64,000 nt of DNA, taken from positions 40,761-104,760 of the forward strand of contig JAFRPH010000038.1 of the NCBI GenBank assembly GCA_017429205.1. Reading direction: 5' to 3'. Shown piece by piece: positions 51,055-59,215 of this stretch. The DNA is from Bacteroidales bacterium (GTDB lineage: Bacteria; Bacteroidota; Bacteroidia; Bacteroidales; UBA932). The position numbers and the translations under genes were made by a program. Numbering within the stretch: the first letter of the stretch is position 1; each line of letters begins with the position of its first letter. The notes below the pieces were generated by a model, which was given only the letters and a program-made list of their open reading frames with translations, did not search any database and was not told the origin of the DNA.

Positions 51055-52911
51055 ATGACGCCGAAGGAGGTCTTGAAAACATATTGGGGATACGAGGGAT
51101 TCCGGCCCATGCAGGAACGCATCATCGACGAAGCGCTTGCCGGCCGGGACGTCCTGGGCATCCTGCCCACTGGAGGCGGGAAATCCGTATGCTTCCAGGT
51201 TCCTGCCCTGATGAAGGACGGAATCGCCCTCGTCGTCACCCCCCTCATCGCCCTGATGAAGGACCAGGTGCAGAACCTCTCCGCCCGGGGCATCCGGGCG
51301 ATCGCGGTCCACGCCGGAATGAACCGGCACGAAGTGGACCTGGCCCTGAACAACGCCGCCTATGGCGACTACAAATTCCTCTACCTCTCCCCCGAAAGGC
51401 TCCAGACACGCCTTTTCCAGCGTTATCTCCCCGTCCTGGACATCTCCTTCATCGTCGTGGACGAGGCACACTGCATCTCGCAGTGGGGCTATGACTTCCG
51501 ACCGGAATACCTGCAGGTCGGGCAGCTCCGGAGGATGGTGGACGCCCCGGTCATCGCCCTGACCGCCACCGCCACCCCGGTTGTAGCGGAAGACATTATG
51601 GCACGCCTGGAATTCAAGGAGAAAAACCTTCTGAAATCCGGCTTCGAGCGGCCCAACCTATCCTACATCGTGCGGAACTGTGAAGACAAGGCCGGCCAGC
51701 TCCTTTCCGTCTGCAACGGCGTTCCCGGCACCGGCATCGTGTACGTCCGCAACCGGAAGAAAGCCGAGGAAACGGCCCAGATGCTCCACGTCGCCGGCAT
51801 CTCCGCATCCTACTATCATGCGGGCCTGTCAACCGCTGCCAGAGCCCTCCGGCAGGAGGACTGGAAGGCGGGACGGATCCGGGTGATGGTGTGCACCAAC
51901 GCCTTCGGGATGGGCATCGACAAGGCCGATGTCCGCTTTGTCGTGCATTTCGACCTGCCGGATTCGCCGGAAGCCTATTTCCAGGAAGCCGGACGAGCCG
52001 GGCGCGACGGAGCCCCATCCTACGCCGTCCTCCTCTGGAACGACGGGGACCGCCGACGCCTCAGCCAGATCGAAAAGGCGTCCTTCCCTTCCCTGGAATA
52101 CATCGAGGACATCTACCACAAGGTCCACATCTTCCACGAGATACCCTATGACACCGGAAAAGGGCGCCAGCTCAAGTTTGACCTGGCCGCTTTCTGCCGG
52201 CACTTCCACCTCCAGCAGGCGGCGGTCTTCTATGCCATCAAGTATATCGAGCGGGAAGGACACTGGACCTTCAACGAGGACCTGGAGATCCAGACGCGGG
52301 TGCAGATTACCGTCGACCGGACGGACCTTTACGGGACCGAACTCCCGGATGCGAGGATGGTCTCCCTGCTGGAAACCCTGATGCGAAGCTACACCGGCCT
52401 GTTTTCCTATCCGGTCTCGATTGACGAGGAATACATCGCGGGGAAATGCGGCACAACCGTATCCCAGCTTCGCCAGCTCCTGTACGGACTGTCCGTCAAC
52501 CACGTCATCAAATACATCCCTGCCGACCGGGCCGATGTCATCTACATCCTCCACGACCGCCTGCACGAAGGGAACGTGAACCTCTCCCCCAAGCGTTACG
52601 AAATGCTCAGGAGCGCCTTCCATGAACGGGTGGAGACGATGCTTTCCTATGCCGCCGAACAGGAAGAATGCCGTTCCCGCTTCCTTCTGCGCTATTTCGG
52701 ACAGGAGGAAAGCGGGGACTGCGGGCACTGCGACATCTGCCGCGGAAAAGCGAGGGACCTCCGCGACCTGGCCTCCCGGCTGAAAGCATCCGTCAAGGCG
52801 CCTTATACCCTGGACGACGTCCGGACGGCTTTCGGGACGGCCGACACAGGCTGGATGGATGTGCTCCGCGACCTTATCGACCGGGGCGAAGTACCTCCTT
52901 ATGAGTATTGA
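51055..52911 (+). CDS. recQ: ATP-dependent DNA helicase, RecQ family, without HRDC domain
   Basis: Superfamily 2 3'-5' helicase of 618 residues for DNA repair. The motifs are motif 0 FRPMQ, Walker A LPTGGGKSVCFQVPA, the DEAH box VVDEAHCISQWGYDFRPEY with the aromatic-rich loop, TATATP, and motif VI QEAGRAGRDG. A zinc-binding region near the C-terminus has CRSRFLLRYFGQ and CGHCDIC. A winged-helix region is followed by only a short tail, so the HRDC domain of classical RecQ is missing. The start lies 4 nt after a TACCTTCG sequence, a weak promoter-like box. Its stop overlaps the MATE gene. Confidence 0.93.
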   Translation: MTPKEVLKTYWGYEGFRPMQERIIDEALAGRDVLGILPTGGGKSVCFQVPALMKDGIALVVTPLIALMKDQVQNLSARGIRAIAVHAGMNRHEVDLALNNAAYGDYKFLYLSPERLQTRLFQRYLPVLDISFIVVDEAHCISQWGYDFRPEYLQVGQLRRMVDAPVIALTATATPVVAEDIMARLEFKEKNLLKSGFERPNLSYIVRNCEDKAGQLLSVCNGVPGTGIVYVRNRKKAEETAQMLHVAGISASYYHAGLSTAARALRQEDWKAGRIRVMVCTNAFGMGIDKADVRFVVHFDLPDSPEAYFQEAGRAGRDGAPSYAVLLWNDGDRRRLSQIEKASFPSLEYIEDIYHKVHIFHEIPYDTGKGRQLKFDLAAFCRHFHLQQAAVFYAIKYIEREGHWTFNEDLEIQTRVQITVDRTDLYGTELPDARMVSLLETLMRSYTGLFSYPVSIDEEYIAGKCGTTVSQLRQLLYGLSVNHVIKYIPADRADVIYILHDRLHEGNVNLSPKRYEMLRSAFHERVETMLSYAAEQEECRSRFLLRYFGQEESGDCGHCDICRGKARDLRDLASRLKASVKAPYTLDDVRTAFGTADTGWMDVLRDLIDRGEVPPYEY

Positions 52912-54286
52912 TCCGATGACTGGGACAAAAGACTATTTGCTCGGGCAGATCCGGGGCGGCGGTTCCCTGACAGGCTTGCAGCAGCTGAAACTGTGCCTCA
53001 TGCTCAGTTATCCGGCCATCATCGCACAGCTCTCGTCCGTCCTGATGCAGTACATCGACACGTCGATGGTAGGTCACCTTGGAGCGGCGGCGGGCGCGTC
53101 CATCGGCCTCGTGTCCACCTGCATGTGGCTGCTCGGCGGTTTCTGCGGGGCCTGCGGCAGCGGATTCTCCGTCCAGGTGGCGCACCTGATCGGCGCCAAC
53201 AACTTCAAGGCCGCCAGGGAGGTGCTGCGGCAGGGGCTCGTCAGTGCCCTCGTCTTCAGCGGGTTCATCGCCCTCGTCGGCATGGCCATAGCGGGGCCGC
53301 TCCCCTACTGGCTGGGCGGTACGGATGAAATCGCCTCCGACGCGACGAAGTATTTCTTCATCGTCGCCGCCTGCATGCCGTTCATGCAGATCGACTGGAT
53401 GTGCGCGTCCATGCTGCAGGTGAGCGGAAACATGAAGGTTCCCAGCTACCTGAACATCGGGATGTGCCTGATGGACGTGGCTTTCAACTATCTGTTCATC
53501 TATGTCCTGAAAATGGGCGTCGTGGGGGCGGCCCTGGGAACGGGTCTGGCGGAAATCATCACCGCAGCGGCGATGCTGTATTTCGTCACCGTCCGTTCTC
53601 CCGAGCTCAACCTGCTGCAGGATAAAGGATTGTTCCGTCCGACGAAGACCGTCCTGGGCAAGGCGCTGGGCATCGGAGGACCGATGGCCCTGCAGAATAT
53701 CCTGATCCGTGGGGGGTATATCGCCTCGACCATCATCGTGGCTCCCCTCGGCACCATTGCCATCGCGGCGAACTCCTTCGCCATCACGGCGGAGAGTTTC
53801 TGCTACATGCCGGGCTACGGCATTGCCGACGCATCGACGGCCCTCGTGGGCCAGTCCGTCGGAGCGAACCGGAAAGAACTGGCCCGTCGGTTCGCCTGGA
53901 TCACCACCCTCACGGCTATGGGTATCATGGGCATCCTCGCCATCCTGATGTACGCTTTCGCCCCGCAGCTGATGGGCCTCCTCACACCCGAGGGCGAAGT
54001 CATCGGCCTCGGTGCCCGCTGCCTGAGGATCGAGGCCTTCGCCGAACTGGGCTACGCGGCCTCCATCGTCGCGTACGGTGCCTTCGTAGGTGCCGGCGAC
54101 ACCAAGTGGCCGAGCGTCATGAACTTCACTTCCATGTGGATCGTGCGCATCATTCCGGCCATCTTCCTGGTCAAGGCGTACGGGCTCATCGGCTTCTGGA
54201 TCGCGATGGCCGGTGAACTCACCTTCCGCGGCACCATCTTCCTGATCCGTCTGGGCCGGGGCAGATGGCTCCATCAAACGCATTAA
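52901..54286 (+). CDS. MATE-family multidrug/sodium antiporter
   Basis: Inner-membrane exporter of 461 residues with about 12 helices. The ATG at 52901 lies inside the recQ end (11-nt overlap) and is preferred over an upstream alternative codon. MATE marks are YPAIIAQLSSVLMQYIDTSMVGHLG at helix 1, the PLPYWLG region, and the second repeat starting LGIGGPMALQNILIRGG. The GQSVGANRKELA loop is a typical family motif. Such transporters expel drugs or metabolites against Na+ or H+ entry. It shares a transcript with recQ and probably with the LolA-like gene downstream. Confidence 0.94.
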   Translation: MSIDPMTGTKDYLLGQIRGGGSLTGLQQLKLCLMLSYPAIIAQLSSVLMQYIDTSMVGHLGAAAGASIGLVSTCMWLLGGFCGACGSGFSVQVAHLIGANNFKAAREVLRQGLVSALVFSGFIALVGMAIAGPLPYWLGGTDEIASDATKYFFIVAACMPFMQIDWMCASMLQVSGNMKVPSYLNIGMCLMDVAFNYLFIYVLKMGVVGAALGTGLAEIITAAAMLYFVTVRSPELNLLQDKGLFRPTKTVLGKALGIGGPMALQNILIRGGYIASTIIVAPLGTIAIAANSFAITAESFCYMPGYGIADASTALVGQSVGANRKELARRFAWITTLTAMGIMGILAILMYAFAPQLMGLLTPEGEVIGLGARCLRIEAFAELGYAASIVAYGAFVGAGDTKWPSVMNFTSMWIVRIIPAIFLVKAYGLIGFWIAMAGELTFRGTIFLIRLGRGRWLHQTH

Positions 54287-54303
54287 ACCCTACTATTTCA
54301 GAT

Positions 54304-54930
54304 ATGAAACGGATTTCTACCCTTCTTCTTTTCCTATCCCTGGCGGTGACGGCCTTCGCCCAGACCGCTGAAGAGATTGTCGCCCGGATGGATGAAGTCA
54401 TGGAAAAGTACGAGTCCAGCGAAGGCATCGCCATGACCATGGATATGAAGATTCCCCTGCTGGGCACCTTCTCGTCCTCCGTCAAAAGCTATGGTGACAA
54501 GCTGCGGATGGAGATGGACGTGAAAGGCGAGCACATGATCACGTATGTCGACGGCGATACGGAGTGGGACTACCATGTCAAGGAAAAAGTCATCAAGATC
54601 AAGAAACGCGACGCCAGCAAGAAATCCCAGGAGGAGGAGAACATGAAGATGTTCCAGAGCGCCACCGAGGGGTATGACGTTTCCATCTCCAAGGAAACGG
54701 ACAAGGCCTGGTATCTCCGCTGCAAGAAGAGCCGCACCAACACGAACAAGGATGACCCCAAGAACATGGATCTCGTCGTCGCCAAGGATTCTTACCTTCC
54801 CATAAGCCTGAGTACCAAGATGTACGGCATCACGATCACCATGCGGGACCTGGGCTTTGACGTCACGGACCAGGACGTGACCTTCCGGGAAGCCGACTAT
54901 CCCGGCGTCCAGATCGTGGACGAACGGTAA
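54304..54930 (+). CDS. LolA-like periplasmic protein, second copy
   Basis: Protein of 208 residues, the same length as the paralogue at 48592-49218. The signal peptide ends AVTAFAQ. The mature part starts TAEEIVARMDEVMEKYESSEG, and the beta-barrel segment MTMDMKIPLLGTFSSSVKSYGDKLRME follows. A block of 19 identical residues (EEENMKMFQSATEGYDVSI) and the motif NTNKDDPKNM are shared with the other copy. The ligand-binding first strands differ more. It starts 17 nt after the MATE gene and converges with a WalJ-like gene. Confidence 0.83.
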   Translation: MKRISTLLLFLSLAVTAFAQTAEEIVARMDEVMEKYESSEGIAMTMDMKIPLLGTFSSSVKSYGDKLRMEMDVKGEHMITYVDGDTEWDYHVKEKVIKIKKRDASKKSQEEENMKMFQSATEGYDVSISKETDKAWYLRCKKSRTNTNKDDPKNMDLVVAKDSYLPISLSTKMYGITITMRDLGFDVTDQDVTFREADYPGVQIVDER

Positions 54931-54932
54931 TC

Positions 54933-55742
54933 CTACAAGGCAAGCAGCGGCGAAGGGATGCCGCGCTCCAGGATGCGAAGGTGCACCGTACCGGGCTCTA
55001 CGCCCAGTTCACGGAGCACCTTGCTTGCATGCTCATAGGCCAGGCGCGGGGTATTGTTGTTGCCGCTGAGATGACAGAGGAAGAGATTCCTGAGGCCGGG
55101 GTGCATGAAGCGGCGGATGGCGTCGCCGCAGGCATCGTTGGAAAGATGGCCGGAGCCCTGGCAGATGCGCATCTTGAGGTAATGCGGGTAGGAGCCGCCC
55201 AGGAGCATGTCCACGTCGAAATTCGACTCCACCACGACCGTATCGGCCTGGGAAGCCCAATACATCGCCTCGTCCGTCACGTGGCCCAGGTCCGTCATCA
55301 GGACGAACAGATGCCCGTCGCAACGGATGGCATAACCTACGGTCTGGGTAGCGTCGTGCGGGACTTCAAAATACTGGACCTCAATCCCTTCCGCCACGCG
55401 GTTCCAGGCGTCCGTCAACAGGTCCTGCCGGCAGCCGCCGATTTCCAGCCGGGTGAAGGGATTGCGCGTAAGCGCATCCTGCAGGACCGGCGTGGTATAC
55501 ACCGGCTTGGACAGGCGCTTGCAGATGGAGCCGAGATTGCGGATATGGTCGCCATGGTCGTGCGTGACCAGAACCGCCTGAAAACAGTCGAAGTCCAGGG
55601 AAAGGCTCTCCAGGATCCTTTTCATCCGGCGGATGCTCACGCCAGCGTCGATCAGGATGCCCGAAGGGGCCGTTCCGGGTTCATCCCGTAACAGGAGATA
55701 GCAGTTGCCGCAGCTGCCGCTGGAAAAGCTCAGGAAACGCAT
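54933..55742 (-). CDS. Metallo-beta-lactamase-fold hydrolase, WalJ/YycJ-like
   Basis: Cytoplasmic protein of 269 residues starting at the ATG at 55742. The opening MRFLSFSSGSCGNCYLL is typical of the YycJ/WalJ subgroup. The metal motif is VTHDHGDHIRNLG, later ligands lie in FEVPHDATQTVGY and MTDLGHVTDEA, and the last motif is NLFLCHLSGNNNTPRLAYEHA. WalJ proteins are described as nucleases or modulators of envelope signalling in Firmicutes; the role in Bacteroidota is unknown. The start shares one base with the TPR gene's stop (TGATG), so it is the second gene of that operon. Confidence 0.88.
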   Translation of the reverse strand: MRFLSFSSGSCGNCYLLLRDEPGTAPSGILIDAGVSIRRMKRILESLSLDFDCFQAVLVTHDHGDHIRNLGSICKRLSKPVYTTPVLQDALTRNPFTRLEIGGCRQDLLTDAWNRVAEGIEVQYFEVPHDATQTVGYAIRCDGHLFVLMTDLGHVTDEAMYWASQADTVVVESNFDVDMLLGGSYPHYLKMRICQGSGHLSNDACGDAIRRFMHPGLRNLFLCHLSGNNNTPRLAYEHASKVLRELGVEPGTVHLRILERGIPSPLLAL

Positions 55743-57751
55743 CAGTTCCGTTCCTCCTCGCAATACCGGGAAATCACGCTGTAGGCGTCCCCGATGCCCA
55801 GTTCACCGGCACGGGAGAGGTCAATGCAACCTTTCTCCTTGTCTTTCAGATAGATGAGCACCAGTCCCCTGTTGAAGTAGGCATCACCCATATAGGGATA
55901 CTGCGCGATGGCTTTCCCATAACACTCGATGGCGTTCACCAGCTGCTGGGACAGGCAGTACAGATTGCCCAGGTTGAACTGGATGTAAGGCATGTTCGGG
56001 AGGACGGAGGCAGCCTGTTCCAGATCGGAGAGTGCCTCGGAATAGTCGTAATGGCTGGTCACCTGCTCGCGCACACGGGCACGGGTGTTTCCCTTGTCGT
56101 CCATGGTGAGGGTTTGCACGTTGGACTCGATGGAGGCGATGAAGTCGATCATTTCCGCCCGAAGGACCGCCCGGTTCATCAGGTAGAAAGCCTTGTAATA
56201 GATCTCATACCGGTCCCCATCCCCTTCAATGGCGCGGTCGTAATGGGCCTGGGCTGCGTTGTACTGCTTCTGGTCGATTTCGGAAAGCGCCAGCAGGAAC
56301 TCGCGGGACGGTCCCTCCTGCATCCCGCCATACAGGACCTGGTCCAGGGTTTCCCGGGAAGGAGCCGGAACGGAAGAGCCGTCTGCCGTAATCACGACAG
56401 GAAGCGGCAGCGTACCATAGAAACGCTCCAGGAGAGGGTTCTCGTACCGGTGCTCCAGGGCATAGTTGGTATCGTCACGGCCGGAAGCCAGGACGAACTT
56501 GTACAGCGGCTTCAGGTTGATGTCCACATCGCGGTGCTGGAGCATCTCGTCATCGAAGTCGTGCTTGGCGAAATCGGCGTCCAGGGCCAGCAGGCTGCTG
56601 TACTTCCTGGTGGTGTCGGCAAACTCGGCGGCACCGGCGGCGTTCTTGGCCCTATATTCGGCGACCTTCCGGCGGCCGGTCTTGTAGTCTTCCCTCGATG
56701 CCCGGTTCATCCCCAATTGCAGTTCGGCATAGGCGCGGTTCATATAGGCCTTGGCAAAGTCCGGATACAGTTCGATGGCCTTGTTATAATCGGCGAGGGC
56801 ATCCTCCCACCGCCCCATCTCCAGGAAGAAACCGGCCCGGTTGAAATAGGCCAGCACGTTGTTGGGATTGATGTTGATGACGCGGTCCATATCAGACAGG
56901 GCCGATGCGAAATCGCCCACCTGGGCCGAGATGAGGCTGCGGTTATACAGGGTGAGGGCGTTGCCGGGTTCGTGCTTGAGGACGGCGTTGAGATCCGACA
57001 TCGCCTCGTTCAGATGGTTCTGCTCGGAATGGAGGATGGCCCGGTTGAAATAAGCCAGGGTATTGGTGCTGTCCAGCTCGATGGCCTTGTCCATATCCTT
57101 GATGGCCGCATCATACTCGCCCCGGGCAGCCAGCAGGCGACCCCGGCGGATATAGCCTTCGGGTTCGAAACGGTCGATCTTGATGGCCTTGTTGTAATCG
57201 GCGACCGCCTTGAGGGTATCTCCCAGGAACAGGTACGAAGCGCCCCGGTTCAGATAGGCCGAAGGATCCTTGGGCTCCTGACGGATGTACTTGTCGAAAT
57301 CCCTGACGGCCGGCTCGAACTGCTGGCTGAGGAAGTAGGTCACACCCCGGGTGAAATACAGGCCGGAGGAACCCGGACGAAGCGAAATCGCCTTTTCAAG
57401 GTCCTGCAGGGCATCCTCATAGTCCCCGAAACGACTCGCCGTAATGGCCCTGTAATGGTATCCGGAGGTAAAGACGGGATTCAGGCGGACGGCGGTGTTG
57501 AAATCCGCCCGCGCACCGCGGATATCGCCCAGGTTGTACTTGGCGATGCCCCGGTAGAAGAAAGTCCAGTAGTCGGTGGAATCCAGCTGGGCAAGGACGT
57601 TGAAATGGGATACAGCCTCGGCCAGGTGGCCTTCCGCCAAAGCGTTCCGTCCGCGGAACATAAAGACATCCTTGTCATACTGCGCACGCGCCGGAAGGAC
57701 GCCGAGCAGCACGGCGACCAGCAGCAGGATGACTTTCTGAGGACACTTCAT
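55742..57751 (-). CDS. Secreted tetratricopeptide-repeat protein
   Basis: Protein of 669 residues with a signal peptide ending LPARAQ. About 11-13 TPR units are visible in two blocks. The first runs from about 28 to 360, with repeats such as AYFNRAGFFLEMGRWEDALADYNKAIELYP. The second runs from about 480 to 660. Between them lies a non-repeat segment with DINLKPLYKFVLASGRDDTNYALEHRYENP. TPR arrays mediate protein contacts; in Bacteroidota such proteins often act in envelope assembly. It has no enzyme motif. A TATCTTTG box lies about 52 nt before the start, and the WalJ-like gene follows with a TGATG overlap. Confidence 0.88.
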   Translation of the reverse strand: MKCPQKVILLLVAVLLGVLPARAQYDKDVFMFRGRNALAEGHLAEAVSHFNVLAQLDSTDYWTFFYRGIAKYNLGDIRGARADFNTAVRLNPVFTSGYHYRAITASRFGDYEDALQDLEKAISLRPGSSGLYFTRGVTYFLSQQFEPAVRDFDKYIRQEPKDPSAYLNRGASYLFLGDTLKAVADYNKAIKIDRFEPEGYIRRGRLLAARGEYDAAIKDMDKAIELDSTNTLAYFNRAILHSEQNHLNEAMSDLNAVLKHEPGNALTLYNRSLISAQVGDFASALSDMDRVININPNNVLAYFNRAGFFLEMGRWEDALADYNKAIELYPDFAKAYMNRAYAELQLGMNRASREDYKTGRRKVAEYRAKNAAGAAEFADTTRKYSSLLALDADFAKHDFDDEMLQHRDVDINLKPLYKFVLASGRDDTNYALEHRYENPLLERFYGTLPLPVVITADGSSVPAPSRETLDQVLYGGMQEGPSREFLLALSEIDQKQYNAAQAHYDRAIEGDGDRYEIYYKAFYLMNRAVLRAEMIDFIASIESNVQTLTMDDKGNTRARVREQVTSHYDYSEALSDLEQAASVLPNMPYIQFNLGNLYCLSQQLVNAIECYGKAIAQYPYMGDAYFNRGLVLIYLKDKEKGCIDLSRAGELGIGDAYSVISRYCEEERN

Positions 57752-57803
57752 CTAGAAAAATTTTCAAATCACGGCTGAAATGGCTAATTTCGCACCAATT
57801 ATG

Positions 57804-57811
57804 CAAAGATA
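57804..57811 (-). promoter_or_regulatory. Promoter box of the TPR-WalJ operon
   Basis: TATCTTTG on the minus strand fits TANNTTTG, in the divergent gap with the M28-like peptidase. Confidence 0.5.
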
Positions 57812-57836
57812 AGCATTTATCGTGCCCGTTCTACGG

Positions 57837-58826
57837 ATGAAAGTGAAATTTTTCCATATCGGCGTTCTCCTGCTCGTGTCCTGCCTGACGGCGGCAGCCC
57901 AGTCCCGGGGCTACTTCATCAGCGCCTCGAATGCGGCACCGCTGGCCACCGAGGAGGATCTCCGTTACCAGGTCGGACTGCTGACCGACAGCCTGTGTAC
58001 CGGCCGGGCCACGGGCACGGTCGGGTCGGTCCGGAGCCAGGCCCTCATCGGACAGCTGTTCGAATCGGCCGGACTCCTTCCCGCCGGCGGCAGTTACTAC
58101 CACGGATTCCGGACCATGACGGGGGCGAAGGCCCACAACGTCATCGGAATCCTTCCCGGCAGCGGCGACCGGTATGTCGTCGTCGGTGCCCACTTTGACC
58201 ATCTCGGCACCCTTTCCGGGGCCCTGTATCCCGGTGCCGACAGCAATGCATCCGGCGTCTCCTCGCTCCTGACGCTGGCCCGGATGTTCCAGCATCTGAA
58301 ATCGCTGGGAAAGACCTACGCGCACTCCATCATCTTTGTCGCCTTCGACGCCAAGGAGCAGAGCCTTGGGGGCTCCTTCCATCTCTGGAACGAAATCGCC
58401 GGCGGACGGCTGACCAACCCCCGGACCGGACAGGTCATCACCCCGGGCGTCATCGACCGGATGGTCAACATCGACCAGGTGGGCGGCACCGAAGCCCCGC
58501 TGCACAAGGACCGGCCGGATTTCCTGATGATGCTTTCCGAGGAGAGAAGCGGCCGGCGGGATGCGCTCCTCATCGCCAACATGAGCCCGGAAGTGAGTCT
58601 CGACATCGCGTTCGACTACTATGGAAGCAAGGATTTCACACGGGTTTTCTACCGAAGCATCTCGGACCAGAAGCCTTTCCTGGACAACGGCATCCCTTCC
58701 GTGATGTTCACTTCCGGCATCACCCTCCGCAACAACAAGGTTGACGACAATCTGGAATCCCTGGATTACGGGATCCTCCGCCGCCGCGTGCTGGCGATGT
58801 TCTATTACCTGGTACGGGTGATATGA
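57837..58826 (+). CDS. M28-like zinc aminopeptidase, secreted
   Basis: Exported protein of 329 residues from the ATG at 57837; an upstream GTG is less likely. The signal peptide ends LTAAAQ. The M28 fold shows VVVGAHFDHLG (zinc His and Asp), GADSNASGVSSLLTLARMF (bridging Asp), AFDAKEQSLGGS (Glu pair region) and NIDQVGG (zinc Asp). The last zinc His of typical M28 enzymes, usually in an H-T-x-x-D block near the end, is not obvious: the matching place reads FTSGITLRNNKVDDNLE. The enzyme may therefore be altered. It probably trims peptides in the periplasm. It is coupled to the next gene through ATGA. Confidence 0.84.
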   Translation: MKVKFFHIGVLLLVSCLTAAAQSRGYFISASNAAPLATEEDLRYQVGLLTDSLCTGRATGTVGSVRSQALIGQLFESAGLLPAGGSYYHGFRTMTGAKAHNVIGILPGSGDRYVVVGAHFDHLGTLSGALYPGADSNASGVSSLLTLARMFQHLKSLGKTYAHSIIFVAFDAKEQSLGGSFHLWNEIAGGRLTNPRTGQVITPGVIDRMVNIDQVGGTEAPLHKDRPDFLMMLSEERSGRRDALLIANMSPEVSLDIAFDYYGSKDFTRVFYRSISDQKPFLDNGIPSVMFTSGITLRNNKVDDNLESLDYGILRRRVLAMFYYLVRVI

Positions 58827-59215
58827 ACCGGACCCTCTCCGTCCTGTCCCATCTTTGGCAGCTGCCCCAGGACCTTGCCGGCCTGGTCTTCGGCCTGTTC
58901 ATGAAGGACAAACGCCGCGTCCGTGGAATTCCGGGTATCCCGGATACCGTCCGCGTCCTTTGCTCCCCGTCCATGTCCGGCGGCATCTCCCTGGGACATT
59001 TCATCTACGTAAAGCGAAGCGACGACATACGGATCATCCGGCATGAATACGGCCACTGCCGCCAATCCCTTCTGCTGGGGCCGCTGTACCTCCTTGTGAT
59101 CGGCCTCCCCTCCCTCCTTTGGGCGGCCTGGTGGCATCCCGGCCGGCGCAGGTCCTATTATCACTTCTGGCCGGAACGCTGGGCGGACCGCCTGGCCGGG
59201 CTGGACCGGAAATAA
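58823..59215 (+). CDS. Small membrane protein with HEYGH motif, 130 aa
   Basis: I do not recognise a named family. The central motif RHEYGHCRQSLLLGP is an HExxH zinc site followed by one hydrophobic segment (PLYLLVIGLPSLLWAAWW). An acidic residue in FWPERWADRLAGL could be a third ligand. This layout recalls small membrane-associated metallopeptidase-like proteins. The N-terminal part has a hydrophobic patch and basic residues (KDKRRVRG). Its ATG overlaps the stop of the M28-like gene, so the two are made together. Its last 55 nt overlap the convergent symporter gene. Confidence 0.7.
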   Translation: MNRTLSVLSHLWQLPQDLAGLVFGLFMKDKRRVRGIPGIPDTVRVLCSPSMSGGISLGHFIYVKRSDDIRIIRHEYGHCRQSLLLGPLYLLVIGLPSLLWAAWWHPGRRRSYYHFWPERWADRLAGLDRK

